Assembly (NCBI RefSeq): GCF_028712425.1
Contig: NZ_JAQTQD010000002.1
Span: 124,001-188,000 of the forward strand
From: Methanoregula sp.
Lineage (GTDB): Archaea; Halobacteriota; Methanomicrobia; Methanomicrobiales; Methanospirillaceae
Direction of reading: 5' to 3'
Length of the DNA: 64,000 nt
The notes beneath the pieces are model-generated. The model was not told the DNA's origin and did not search any database. It saw only the letters and a list, made by a program, of their open reading frames with translations. Both the position numbers and the translations under genes were made by a program. Below are positions 1-9,130 of the stretch, piece by piece (the stretch's first letter is position 1; every line of letters starts with the position of its first letter).

Positions 1-874
1 TCGAGAACATGCCGAAGCAGGCCGCGAACCGGAGCATCATGTTCCGGTTGTTGGACTTGAACCGGTACTGCCGCTCGCCGAACTTGTCCGCATGCTCGAA
101 GATCGCCTTGTCGCCGAGGTCGTACATGACAGGGGTCTCGACCGGTGTCCCGCCATATTCGAGCACCATCCGGAGCACGTAATCGGCAAGAAGGTCGCGG
201 ATGAGTTTGCCCTTCGGCATCCAGCGGAGGCATCCGACGTCGGATGCGGGCTCGTAGTCCACGAGTTCTTTTCCGCGCATCAGGTCGACATGTGCCGGGT
301 CTCCGCCGACCGGGGTCGCGATACCAAGTTCCTTCTTTACCATGCAGCCGAACGGGGAGTCATCGAGATATTCTTTAGTGTCGTGCTGTTTTCCGTCAGG
401 AGTCAGGACGAACCATTCGTGTGTGACCTCTTTCTTCGCCGGTTTTGCCGTTGTCTCACCGGGGATGATAGTCTTGGAGAGTTCCGAGAGCGGGTGGCCC
501 TTGCAGGAGAGCTTGAAGGACTTGTACCAGCCGAACGGGGCACGTTTGACGGTGAATCCTTCTTTCTCAAGGCCGGCCTTGAGTGCGTTGAGCACCGAGA
601 CTGCCGTCTCGGGAGTGGCAAGGTCGTTTGAGAGGTGGGCGTACGGGTAGACAACGATCTTATCTACAGTGACCTGTCCTGCGGTCTTCTTCACTTCCTC
701 GATACCCTGGAGTACCACGCCATCGAGATCCTCTTCATCGATCGATTCAACAGCGCAAAAAACAGTAAGTGCCTCGGTCTCCTTGTCTGAAAGGACAGAG
801 GCCTCCTCTGCCATCTTTGTCTTCTTTTTGGCTTCGTATTCTATGTAATCTGAATGAATGAGAAGAAGTCGCAT
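1..874 (-). CDS. thrS: Threonyl-tRNA synthetase, N-terminal part (cut by window edge)
   Basis: Charges tRNA-Thr with threonine in the cytoplasm. The 291 visible codons begin [19 protein letters not shown], the start of the archaeal editing domain (a D-aminoacyl-tRNA deacylase-like fold that removes misacylated serine), which spans about residues 1-145. Then follow linker sequence ([12 protein letters not shown]) and the beginning of the catalytic part ([28 protein letters not shown]). The remaining catalytic core and anticodon-binding domain lie beyond base 1. The ATG at 874 is preceded by a TATA-like element near 924-935, giving a leader of about 30 bases. The archaeal rather than bacterial N-terminal domain is what identifies the lineage. 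Confidence 0.93.
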   Translation of the reverse strand, partial: MRLLLIHSDYIEYEAKKKTKMAEEASVLSDKETEALTVFCAVESIDEEDLDGVVLQGIEEVKKTAGQVTVDKIVVYPYAHLSNDLATPETAVSVLNALKAGLEKEGFTVKRAPFGWYKSFKLSCKGHPLSELSKTIIPGETTAKPAKKEVTHEWFVLTPDGKQHDTKEYLDDSPFGCMVKKELGIATPVGGDPAHVDLMRGKELVDYEPASDVGCLRWMPKGKLIRDLLADYVLRMVLEYGGTPVETPVMYDLGDKAIFEHADKFGERQYRFKSNNRNMMLRFAACFGMFS

Positions 875-923
875 TGATTCATCTCCGATCCGGTAAGATC
901 ATCCGTATACAATGGGTTTTCTT

Positions 924-935
924 GGTATATTAAAG
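924..935 (-). promoter_or_regulatory. TATA box for thrS
   Basis: On the minus strand this reads CTTTAATATACC, about 50 bases upstream of the thrS ATG. That spacing puts transcription start near base 905. Assigned by sequence and position only. Confidence 0.5.
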
Positions 936-983
936 GCGTAACACTGAACGCGGGAAGGTACGCGGACTCACGGGGATGCAAGT

Positions 984-1205
984 AGTACACCGCCCGACCC
1001 CCTATAGGCAGGAAACCTTGCCGAGGACGATTTTCCGGGGTGGATTTGCCGGAAGATTACCGGATTTTGGGTGGGGGGAGGGGGGGTCGGGCGGTGTACT
1101 TAAACCGGATTGGTATTTGTGATGATAGGTGTGGAGTCGGTGTTACGACTGACATTTTCAGACTATCCCGTAGATCGGATCAAAGAAGTACACCGTCCGA
1201 CCCCC
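984..1205. repeat. Three copies of a 19-bp GC-rich repeat in the thrS-trmJ intergenic region
   Basis: The 875-1441 stretch has no convincing gene. It holds AGTACACCGCCCGACCCCC at 984-1002, its exact reverse complement at 1082-1100, and a direct copy with one change (C to T at position 10) at 1187-1205. The first two could pair as a long stem with a 79-base loop. A 75-codon frame over this region (1040-1267) looks like chance coding. Function unknown; could be a small dispersed element or a structured RNA. Confidence 0.75.
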
Positions 1206-1441
1206 CCTCATCAGGGTTGATCCGTTCCAATAAAATGAGAATTACTGTTAATAGCATTCCAGAATAGCGCCATGTTCGGCCTTCTTCTCCACCAAAAACG
1301 CATGTACCAGACTGATCCGAGGATCCGGACAAACCGGGCACCGATCAGAGCGACAGGAAAAAAATGGGACAGAGGAATCCGTAGAACTGTGAGAGTTTTA
1401 CCTTTCTCTGGTCGGGGTATTTCACTTCCCCCGTACGAGAC

Positions 1442-2209
1442 CTACATCTCTTCTTCGGTGTCTTCGTCCCTGAAATCCCGGAGGTTCCGTGCGCCCGTTT
1501 TGTCCCGGTCCAGCAGCTTCGGATCAATGTGCCACTCGCTCCGGCGCAGGAGCCCGTGGAGCGTGCTCGCCTCCCGCACCGTGAGGTTGCACCGCCCGAG
1601 TATCCGGCGGATGAGGATGAGCGTATTCTCGCGCTTGAACTTCGGGTGGTGGATGCCGTCGAGATACCGGTCGATGTGCTGGTAGAGATACTCCATATCC
1701 TGCGGCGGGCAGAGGGCGTAGCTCGGCAGCGGGAGGTTCGCGAGCTCATAACAGACCACGCCGACCGCGTGCGAGAGGTTGAGGATCGGGTAATCCTCGT
1801 TCGTGGGAATGGAGCAGATCATGTCGCTCCGTTTCACCTCCTCGTTATTGAGCCCCCAGTTCTCGCGCCCGAAGAGGATCGAGATCCGTCCGTCAATATC
1901 CTTCACCCGCTCGCGGAGTTCTTTTGGCGAATAGAACGGCATCCGCATAGCGTGGCAGATCGACTTGCTCACGGTTCCGGTTGTTGCGATGATGATGTTG
2001 CTACGGGCGAAGACGTCCTCTATTGTGCAGACTTCGGCATTCGCGAGAACGTCCTGTGCGTGCGATGCCCGGGCCTTTGCCTCATTGCCAAGCGGGCAGG
2101 CATCGATGAGTACGAGGCGGGAGAATCCGAAGTTCTTCATCACGCGGGCGGCAAATCCCACGTTTCCTTCATAGATGGGAGCAACGAGGACTATCTCGAT
2201 CTCGGGCAT
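1442..2209 (-). CDS. trmJ: tRNA 2'-O-methyltransferase, TrmJ family (SPOUT)
   Basis: Predicted SAM-dependent 2'-O-methyltransferase acting on tRNA position 32; archaeal TrmJ enzymes characterised so far methylate C32. The 255-residue protein opens with the SPOUT motif region (EIEIVLVAPIYEGNVGFAARVMKNFGF) and carries FGRENWGL at 113-120 and NLSHAVG at 144-150, the trefoil-knot SAM-binding signatures of this family. The C-terminal third (about 165-240) is helical as in TrmJ. It lies seven bases downstream of the GGGP synthase gene on the same strand, so the two are probably co-transcribed. The exact modified nucleotide is inferred from the family. Confidence 0.88.
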   Translation of the reverse strand: MPEIEIVLVAPIYEGNVGFAARVMKNFGFSRLVLIDACPLGNEAKARASHAQDVLANAEVCTIEDVFARSNIIIATTGTVSKSICHAMRMPFYSPKELRERVKDIDGRISILFGRENWGLNNEEVKRSDMICSIPTNEDYPILNLSHAVGVVCYELANLPLPSYALCPPQDMEYLYQHIDRYLDGIHHPKFKRENTLILIRRILGRCNLTVREASTLHGLLRRSEWHIDPKLLDRDKTGARNLRDFRDEDTEEEM

Positions 2210-2216
2210 AAAAAAG

Positions 2217-2906
2217 TTACTGGACAGCGTCCACGGTTGCCTTCAGTACGGCAGGTCCCTGGTCGTACACGGCATTCCCGACAACGATGGTGTCAGCGTA
2301 CTTACTCATCTGCTCAGCCTTCTCCGCGGAATTGATCCCGCCGCCATAGTAGAGGATGGATTTGTCAATGGCATCGGATGCGGCCTTCACCACTGTCGGG
2401 TCGCCAAAGGTGCCGCTGTATTCTATGTACACGATAGGGAAATGGAAGTAATGGTCAGCCACGGAGGTATACGCGGCAACCTCATCCGGTTTCAGGTCGC
2501 AAACGGCTTTTGTCACCCGGCCTACCGAAGAATTCGGGTTGAGTACGATATACGCCTCCGGGACAATGGCATCGCCCCAGGGGATCCTGCCCTTGTGCAT
2601 CTGGACCCATGCCTTGTGTTTCCCCACGATCCAGGTAACCTCGGTCGTATTCATCACGCTCGGGACAAAAACGTAATCGATCCCCTGCATGAGGACCGCT
2701 TCGGGCCCGGCAGGCTCCATGACCAGGGGGAGGTTGTAGGCTTTCACCTCTTTCAAGAGTGCGGAAAGGTTCTCCTTCGTGACGTTGAGGGTGCCCGAGA
2801 GCATCAGGGCGTCCGTGCCGCTGGCAGCGATCGCTTCGATATCGCCCGCCTTGAGCTGTTTGTCGGGATCGAGTTTCGTCACGTGGACCCAGTCTTTCCA
2901 TTTCAT
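2217..2906 (-). CDS. Geranylgeranylglyceryl phosphate synthase (PcrB/GGGPS family)
   Basis: Catalyses the first ether bond of archaeal lipids, joining geranylgeranyl diphosphate to sn-glycerol-1-phosphate. The protein starts MKWKDWVHVTKLDPDK, typical of the family, and forms a TIM barrel with phosphate-binding elements YYGGGINS and VVGNAVYD near the C terminus and YIEYSGTFGDP in the middle. I chose the ATG at 2906 (229 aa). A frame extension to a TTG at 2939 is less likely, because a TATA-like element (2938-2948) would place transcription start inside that extension. With carS and the radical SAM gene at 21.6-23.8 kb this is the third lipid-pathway gene in the window. Confidence 0.92.
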   Translation of the reverse strand: MKWKDWVHVTKLDPDKQLKAGDIEAIAASGTDALMLSGTLNVTKENLSALLKEVKAYNLPLVMEPAGPEAVLMQGIDYVFVPSVMNTTEVTWIVGKHKAWVQMHKGRIPWGDAIVPEAYIVLNPNSSVGRVTKAVCDLKPDEVAAYTSVADHYFHFPIVYIEYSGTFGDPTVVKAASDAIDKSILYYGGGINSAEKAEQMSKYADTIVVGNAVYDQGPAVLKATVDAVQ

Positions 2907-2937
2907 GTTGATCTGCTGTAGTATTGGCGCTCCACCC

Positions 2938-2948
2938 AAATATACCGG
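2938..2948 (-). promoter_or_regulatory. TATA-like element for the GGGP synthase-trmJ operon
   Basis: Minus strand reads GGTATATTTGG. A transcript starting about 25 bases on would begin around 2913, just ahead of the ATG at 2906. This argues for a short leader and against the upstream TTG. Confidence 0.45.
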
Positions 2949-2988
2949 TATCCCTGCATGCCTGAAAAGAACATCCGGGCACAGAACA

Positions 2989-2998
2989 GTTTATATCC
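2989..2998 (+). promoter_or_regulatory. TATA box for the histidine kinase gene
   Basis: GTTTATATCC lies about 40 bases before the ATG at 3035, the spacing expected for an archaeal promoter with a short leader. It is divergent from the GGGP synthase promoter. Confidence 0.5.
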
Positions 2999-3034
2999 CG
3001 CCAATAAAAACGGGAGAATGATCGGACGATTAAC

Positions 3035-5872
3035 ATGAAACTCCAGGAAAAGACCAGCGTCATTCTGATAACCCTGCTGATCGTTATCCTCGCGTTGATC
3101 GTCCTTTTTGTTGCAAACATCTCGCTTACCAGTTATAGCACCCTCGAGCAGCAGTATGTCATGCAGGACATCGACCTGGCCCTAAGCCGCCTGGATTCCG
3201 AATACCGTTCCCTCTCAACGATAACTGCGGACTGGGGCCAGTGGGACGATACCTATGAGTTCGTCAACGGAAAGGACCCGGCATATGAGTCCACAAATCT
3301 TTTGCCGGGGGTTTATCGCAACATGGAGGTCAGTTTCATTGTCATGACCAATGAGAAGGGGGAGATTGTCTATTCCGGTGCATATAATCCGGTGAACCAG
3401 ACCATTGGATCGATACCGCAATCCCTTGGCGGATTCCTTGTGCCTGGTAGTCCGCTGCTCGATATATCAGAACGGCTTATCACCACCACCGGGATTTTGG
3501 TACTTGACAGGCGCCCGGTCATTGTAGCCTCCTGCCCGATCATCCATTCGGATCTCACCGGTATACCCACGGGCAGCGTGATCATGGGCAGGTATCTGGA
3601 TGATACTGCGGCATTTGTCCCGGTCAATCCCGCGCAGCAGGTGGTTCGCTTCTTTTCAGCGGGCGACCCGGAAATCCCCGGTTCCGTACGGGAATCGATG
3701 GAGAGGGTGAAGGACGACAGTGCAAGGACTATCGAGATTATTGGGAATGACAAGATTGCCGGGTATGCTCTCATCCGTGATATCAATGGGGAGGGACGGC
3801 TTTTTTTGGAGGTGCAAAAACCCCGGACAATTTACCAGCAGGGTGTAACTACTACGACCCAGTATATCCTTATCGTTCTTGGGGCCGGGCTTATCCTCGG
3901 GGTTACATCACTTCTCCTTCTCGACCGGCTTGTCCTTTCCCGGATCACGTCGCTTGGCGCCCAGGTGCAGGGTATCAGCTCCCGGCCGGGTTCCTCACGG
4001 AGGATTCACGTGACCGGTAACGATGAGTTCGCGGAACTGGCGTGTGAGATTAATGGGATGCTGGACTCCCTTGACGAGGCGAACAAAGGACTTATCCGGA
4101 GCGAGGCCCGGTTCCATGAGCTTGCAGACTTGCTCCCGCTCCCTATATTTGAGATGGACGCCGGCTTACGGGTCCTCTATACCAACAAGGTCGGTGCTGA
4201 ATTGTTCGGGATCTCAGATGAGATGATCAGGAGCGGTGTGCATGCCACCGACTTCCTCATTGAAAAGGAGAGGGAGCGGATGCGTCGCGGGCTCACAGCA
4301 ATCCTCTCTGATGGAACCTCAACCGGTGAGATTTACACGTTCTGTAAAACCGATGGCACGCTGATGCGTGCAATCATCTCTACCTCTCTCGCACACCGGG
4401 ATGGGCAGGTTGTCGGCTTCCGCGGAGTCCTCATCGATGTCACGGAACGGATCACGCTTGAAGAAGCGCTCATCGAGAGCCAGGAGTACCTGCAGACCCT
4501 CCTCATGTCAGTCACTATCGGGATCCTTGTTATCGATGCCGGGACCCATACAATCATCGATGCCAATCCTGCCGCCCTGGAAATGATAGGAACGACCCTT
4601 GACGCGATTATTGGCAGGCCCTGTCACGATGTCGTCTGCCCTGCCGAGGCCGGGAAATGCCCGGTCACGGACCTTGGCATGCAGGTGGTCAATTCCCAGC
4701 GTATCCTTGTGCGCTCTGACGGGAGCCAGATCTCTATCATCAAGCACGTTGTTCCGGTCATGCTCCATGGGCGCTCGTGCCTGCTGGAGACCTTTATCGA
4801 CAACACAGCCCGCCTCCAGATGCAGGAGGAGCTCCAGAAGAGCCAGGAGCGTCTCTCGCACATCCTCAAGACCACACCCGTAGGGGTTTTCGAGAGCAAG
4901 GTGAACGGTTCCCTCACGTACGTCAATGAGCGGTGGGAGGAGATGACCGGCATGACCTTCCAGGACATGCGAAGCCGCGCGTGGAAAGAGATCCAGGAAC
5001 CGCTGAACCGTATGCGCATCTCCAAGGAGATGTGGAAAAAGTTCCAGTCGCGGCTCTTTCCGGATGGTGAAATCCGGTTCATGCGACCGGACGGGACGAT
5101 CATCTGGCTCTACGGGCAGTCGGCCCCGGTTTATGACAACGAGGGAGAGGTCCGTGGCTTCGTGGGCACGATTACCGACATGACCGACCGGAAACGCATC
5201 GAGGATGCCGTTCACCTGGCAAACCAGAAACTGAACCTTATGAACGATATCACGAGGCACGATATCTTGAACACCATCACCGGGATCTTCGGGCTGATTG
5301 ACATGGCCATAGCATCCGGGAACCGTGAGGAACTGGCCCGGCTGCTGGAACAGATCAAGGAGGAGGGCCGGCTCATCCAGCGGCAGATCACGTTCACGCG
5401 GGATTACCAGGGGGTGGGGGTGAATGCACCGGTCTGGCAGAATGTCCGGGACGTTGCCGCCCGTGCCGTTTCGGGCCTCAGCAGCCCCGGGGTCTCCATT
5501 GAAGTCGATCTCGAGGAGACAGAGATATTTGCGGATCCCCTGCTGGAGAAGGTCTTCTACAATCTCGTGGACAACGCGCTGCGATATGGTGAGCACCTCA
5601 CGAAGATACGGTTCTATTACCAGATATCCGATATCGGGCTGACTCTTATCTGCGAGGACGACGGTGTCGGGATACCCGACACCGCCAAGGCACGGGTCTT
5701 CGAGCGTGGCGTCGGAAAAAATACCGGGATGGGACTCTTCTTAGCCCGAGAGATCCTGCGAATCACGGGCATCTCGATCCGGGAGACCGGGGTGTACGGG
5801 AAGGGGTCCCGGTTCGAACTCATCATCCCGAACGGCACCTGGCGCTTCGTGAAAAATGAGGATAAAATGTAA
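3035..5872 (+). CDS. Membrane sensor histidine kinase (CHASE4-HAMP-PAS-PAS-PAS-HATPase)
   Basis: A 945-residue two-component sensor. TM1 spans about 8-30. An extracellular CHASE4-type domain covers about 45-270 (TADWGQWDDTYEFV near 63 is its signature). TM2 (about 275-300) leads to HAMP (300-350). Three PAS domains follow at about 358-475, 482-600 and 603-720. The dimerisation segment has RHDILN with the probable phospho-acceptor His742, the form common in methanogen kinases. The HATPase domain shows NLVDNALRYGE (N box, N843 on) and EDDGVGIP. PAS2 contains a cysteine-rich HDVVCPAEAGKCPVTD loop. The next gene, 45 bases on, is a lone receiver and the likely partner. Ligand unknown. Confidence 0.9.
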   Translation: MKLQEKTSVILITLLIVILALIVLFVANISLTSYSTLEQQYVMQDIDLALSRLDSEYRSLSTITADWGQWDDTYEFVNGKDPAYESTNLLPGVYRNMEVSFIVMTNEKGEIVYSGAYNPVNQTIGSIPQSLGGFLVPGSPLLDISERLITTTGILVLDRRPVIVASCPIIHSDLTGIPTGSVIMGRYLDDTAAFVPVNPAQQVVRFFSAGDPEIPGSVRESMERVKDDSARTIEIIGNDKIAGYALIRDINGEGRLFLEVQKPRTIYQQGVTTTTQYILIVLGAGLILGVTSLLLLDRLVLSRITSLGAQVQGISSRPGSSRRIHVTGNDEFAELACEINGMLDSLDEANKGLIRSEARFHELADLLPLPIFEMDAGLRVLYTNKVGAELFGISDEMIRSGVHATDFLIEKERERMRRGLTAILSDGTSTGEIYTFCKTDGTLMRAIISTSLAHRDGQVVGFRGVLIDVTERITLEEALIESQEYLQTLLMSVTIGILVIDAGTHTIIDANPAALEMIGTTLDAIIGRPCHDVVCPAEAGKCPVTDLGMQVVNSQRILVRSDGSQISIIKHVVPVMLHGRSCLLETFIDNTARLQMQEELQKSQERLSHILKTTPVGVFESKVNGSLTYVNERWEEMTGMTFQDMRSRAWKEIQEPLNRMRISKEMWKKFQSRLFPDGEIRFMRPDGTIIWLYGQSAPVYDNEGEVRGFVGTITDMTDRKRIEDAVHLANQKLNLMNDITRHDILNTITGIFGLIDMAIASGNREELARLLEQIKEEGRLIQRQITFTRDYQGVGVNAPVWQNVRDVAARAVSGLSSPGVSIEVDLEETEIFADPLLEKVFYNLVDNALRYGEHLTKIRFYYQISDIGLTLICEDDGVGIPDTAKARVFERGVGKNTGMGLFLAREILRITGISIRETGVYGKGSRFELIIPNGTWRFVKNEDKM

Positions 5873-5917
5873 ACATGAGAAGCGCCATACCTGAAATGTA
5901 AAGCGGAGGATTCTGTA

Positions 5918-6289
5918 TTGGCTCCACGAAAGATTCTCCTTGTTGAGGATGACGACATCATTGCAAAGGTCGAGGACTGGCGGCTGAAGAACATGGGGTA
6001 TGAGGTAGCCGGCAGGGCGGTTTCCGGTGCCGAGGCTATGGAACTCGTGGTGAAGACAAAACCGGATCTTGTCCTCATGGACATCAACATCCAGGGAGAG
6101 TTGGACGGTGTCGAAACGGCAAAAATGATCAAGAAGGGATTCTCTATTCCGGTTGTCTATGTCACGTCCCATTCTGACGGCCCGACACTTGACCGGGCGA
6201 AGGCCACGCAGCCGGACGGGTTCGTTGTCAAACCGTTTGAGGACAATGACCTGCGGGTTGCAATCGAACTTGCGTTGAAAAAAAAGTAA
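5918..6289 (+). CDS. Single-domain response regulator (CheY-like receiver)
   Basis: A 123-residue receiver with no output domain. The acidic pair is in LLVEDDD (residues 7-13), the phospho-acceptor is D55 in LVLMDINIQG, the switch residue lies in YVTSHSDG, and the conserved lysine is in GFVVKPFEDN. Translation starts at TTG 5918, placed seven bases after a strong GCGGAGGA ribosome site (5903-5910). It sits directly downstream of the membrane kinase and probably takes phosphate from it. With no effector domain it would act by protein contact or pass phosphate on. Confidence 0.9.
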   Translation: MAPRKILLVEDDDIIAKVEDWRLKNMGYEVAGRAVSGAEAMELVVKTKPDLVLMDINIQGELDGVETAKMIKKGFSIPVVYVTSHSDGPTLDRAKATQPDGFVVKPFEDNDLRVAIELALKKK

Positions 6290-6296
6290 ATTTTGC

Positions 6297-9125
6297 CTAC
6301 AGCTGAATGATGGCGGTGTCTTTCTTTCTTTTGAGGACCTTCTGGTAGTCGCGGATCTTCTGTTCGGGGATTCCCGCAGCGGCAGCAACAGAGACCGGGT
6401 CGGCGGCAAGGAGTGCGTCACCGTCAACAATCCCCACCTTGAATAGTTTTTCCACCTGGGGTGTGGAAAGCCCGCTTACCGCGAGAAGTTGTTTCTTCCC
6501 GCGCTCGATCTGGAGCTTCGAAAATTTCTTCGGGACCGGCTTTTTGAGGTAGGTACAGACCTTGCCGACGTGCTTCTGGACGGTTGATAAGGACATACCC
6601 GTCTTTTCGCTGAGTGAGGCGGGAGACTGCGTACAGAACGCTTCCGGTTCAACGATTCCCGCGGCAATGTACTTCTTCAGGCTTACGGCCGGTATCCCGA
6701 TCTCCTTTAGTATCTGGCTGTGGTACACGGTCTTTGCATCGGAGAGCAGCTGTTCTGTCTCTGCGTCGCTGACTCCCGCTTTCTTCAGGGTAGCCGGATC
6801 GGCCTTTGCAAGGAGCGAGAGGTCTGTTATCCCCGCATCCTTGAGTGCCGCGAGGATCTTTGCGTAACTCCGCCCTTTCCGGGGGATGAGCCGGTCCCGC
6901 ATGAACTTGCGGCACTCCGAGCGGCGGCGGAGTTTTTCCAGCACGACAGTAGCATCGCGGGTAAGGATTGCAGCTTTTTCCGAAGATATGCCCAGTTTCT
7001 TTGCAAGATCCTCCGTAGTACTGTGCGCAAGCTCGGCGACCGTGTAGATATGGCATGCCTGGATCCGGTCGACCAGTTCCTTGTCGGCAGACGGGATCTC
7101 CTCCAGCGACTCGCGGTTGGAGTTGATCTGGTGGCAGAGCGGGCACCCGATGTCCCAGGGGCGGGCCCCTTTCCGCACGAGCCGGACAAAGTTCAGGCCA
7201 TGTTTCTCGCACTTCTCATCTGTTCTGATGGCAAATCCCCACTGCGCTGCCGGCAGGCCGATGTTGAAACTGCACTCCGGGTAGCGCGAGCAGCCGATGA
7301 ACTGCGTGTTGCCGCGGAGGTGCTTGATGGCAAGCGTTCCGCCGCAGACCGGGCATTTCCCGAGGTTCATCTCCTCGGCGGTCCGGTTCCGGATATCGTC
7401 GCCTATGACCTGCTCGTTTGCCTCGAGCTGGTCGAAGGCACGGTGCAGCATGTCCCGGGACTCACGGATCACGTCCTCGCGAGTCCGCTGGCTCTGCTTG
7501 ATCAGCTGCATATGCGATTCGAGCGTCCGGGTCATGTCCGGCTTTGTTATGGTGTCGGCGTGGTGTTCAAGTGACTCCGTGACAACCCTGCCGACCAGCG
7601 TGGGCCGGAGAGGTGCTCCTTCCACGTACTTCCGGGAAACAAGTTTTGCGATGACCTCATGCCTCGTGCTCTTTGTTCCAAGGCCCAGTTCCTCCATCCG
7701 CTGGATGAGCTTGCTCTGGGTGTACCGTGCGGGAGGCAGGGTCTCTTTCTCGTCAAGAGTAACTTTCTTTATGGGCAGCTTTTCACCCGTGACAAACTCC
7801 GGAAGGAGCGTCTCCCGCGCTTCCGAGAACGGGTACACCGCATGCCAGCCGGATTCCATGAGCTGGCCGCCGGTTGTGGTATATTCCTCACCATTTGCGT
7901 CGAAGAGGACCTTCATCGTCTTCCACTGGGCATCCGGCGCAAGGGTGGCAAGGAACCGCCGGAGCACGAGTTCGTACACCCGGAACGCATCGTCGCCAAG
8001 CATTTCCCTTGTTGCGGCGCCGGTAGGGTGGATTGGGGGGTGGTCGGTTGATGACTTCTTGCCCCGGGTTGGGACCGGCCGCCGGTGGGCGATCGTCCAT
8101 TCGACATCCTTTTTAAACGGGGAGTTTTTCAGGGTATTCAGGATCCCGCTAATATCCAGCGACGGGGGGTAGACGGTGTTGTCGGTCCTCGGGTACGAGA
8201 TGAAACCGTTCATGTACAGGTCTTCTGCGATCCGCATCGCGTTTGCCGCCGAGAGCCCGAGCCGGGCTGCGGCAACGATATAGGTTGTGGTATCGAATGG
8301 GGATGGGGACCGGTCCTGCTTGGTCCCGATCCTGACCTCTTTTACGATAAGGGGCGACTGGGTCCGGTCGCGGGCCTGCTCGGCTGCGGCCTTCTCGTGG
8401 AACCGGCCATTGGTGTGCCGGGCCTCGATCACCTCCCCCCGCTTCTCGAAGTCAAGGGCAAGCTGCCAGTACTTCTCCGGCACAAACGCCTCGATCTCTT
8501 TCTCCCTGTCGACAATCATGCTGAGAGTCGGGGTCTGGACCCGGCCTACCGAGAGGATGTTCTGGCCTCCCCTCCGCGCGGCAAGCGAGATAAACCGCGT
8601 CAGGGACGCGCCCCACATCAGGTCGATGGACTGGCGGGCCTCACCAGCTGCGGCAAGGGCAAAGTCGAGCTCGGTGGTGTTGGCAAAGGCGTGGCTGAGT
8701 TCCTGTGCCGTAATGGCAGAGAAGCGGGCACGGTCGATCGTGACCTTTTTGTTTGCGGCCCTGACCAGCTCGTAGGCCTCCTTGCCGATCAGCTCTCCTT
8801 CGGTATCAAAGTCCGTTGCAATGGTGACCCGGTCAGCTTTTTTCGCCAGTTTCTGGAGGAGGGAAACGATCTTCTTCTCTGTTGGCACCTTGATCGTCTT
8901 TGCATCGATGAGGCTTCTCGGGGTTGCAGTCTCGCTCCGCCAGTTCTGGTATCCCGGTTCGAAGTCGATCTCCACGACATGGCCACGGAGCCCGACAGTC
9001 ACGGTGTCCCCGAAATGATAGGTGGGGACGCCGGCGTCCTTCTGCTCGGAAACTCTCTTTCCACCGGCAAGGATCTCGGCAATGCGCCGGGCCGAGATGT
9101 TCTTCTCTGCAACGATCAGGTGCAC
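6297..9125 (-). CDS. topA: DNA topoisomerase I (type IA, archaeal)
   Basis: Relaxes negative supercoils through a transient 5'-phosphotyrosine break. The 942-residue protein starts with a TOPRIM domain (MHLIVAEKNISARRIAEIL; DFDTEGELIGKEAY at about 105-118). The catalytic tyrosine is Y311 in GFISYPRTDNT. A zinc ribbon has C591, C594, C612 and C618. The tail of about 250 residues is rich in helix-hairpin-helix-like repeats (for example LKDAGITDLSLLAKADPATLKKAGVSDAE), an extension seen in euryarchaeal enzymes. Five bases separate it from gatB upstream, so it probably ends the asnB-like/gatCAB operon. Confidence 0.95.
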   Translation of the reverse strand: MHLIVAEKNISARRIAEILAGGKRVSEQKDAGVPTYHFGDTVTVGLRGHVVEIDFEPGYQNWRSETATPRSLIDAKTIKVPTEKKIVSLLQKLAKKADRVTIATDFDTEGELIGKEAYELVRAANKKVTIDRARFSAITAQELSHAFANTTELDFALAAAGEARQSIDLMWGASLTRFISLAARRGGQNILSVGRVQTPTLSMIVDREKEIEAFVPEKYWQLALDFEKRGEVIEARHTNGRFHEKAAAEQARDRTQSPLIVKEVRIGTKQDRSPSPFDTTTYIVAAARLGLSAANAMRIAEDLYMNGFISYPRTDNTVYPPSLDISGILNTLKNSPFKKDVEWTIAHRRPVPTRGKKSSTDHPPIHPTGAATREMLGDDAFRVYELVLRRFLATLAPDAQWKTMKVLFDANGEEYTTTGGQLMESGWHAVYPFSEARETLLPEFVTGEKLPIKKVTLDEKETLPPARYTQSKLIQRMEELGLGTKSTRHEVIAKLVSRKYVEGAPLRPTLVGRVVTESLEHHADTITKPDMTRTLESHMQLIKQSQRTREDVIRESRDMLHRAFDQLEANEQVIGDDIRNRTAEEMNLGKCPVCGGTLAIKHLRGNTQFIGCSRYPECSFNIGLPAAQWGFAIRTDEKCEKHGLNFVRLVRKGARPWDIGCPLCHQINSNRESLEEIPSADKELVDRIQACHIYTVAELAHSTTEDLAKKLGISSEKAAILTRDATVVLEKLRRRSECRKFMRDRLIPRKGRSYAKILAALKDAGITDLSLLAKADPATLKKAGVSDAETEQLLSDAKTVYHSQILKEIGIPAVSLKKYIAAGIVEPEAFCTQSPASLSEKTGMSLSTVQKHVGKVCTYLKKPVPKKFSKLQIERGKKQLLAVSGLSTPQVEKLFKVGIVDGDALLAADPVSVAAAAGIPEQKIRDYQKVLKRKKDTAIIQL

Positions 9126-9130
9126 GGGTA

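Noticed and set aside
1040-1267. 75-codon frame in the thrS-trmJ gap
   Set aside because: Made mostly of the 19-bp repeats and G runs; no ribosome site.
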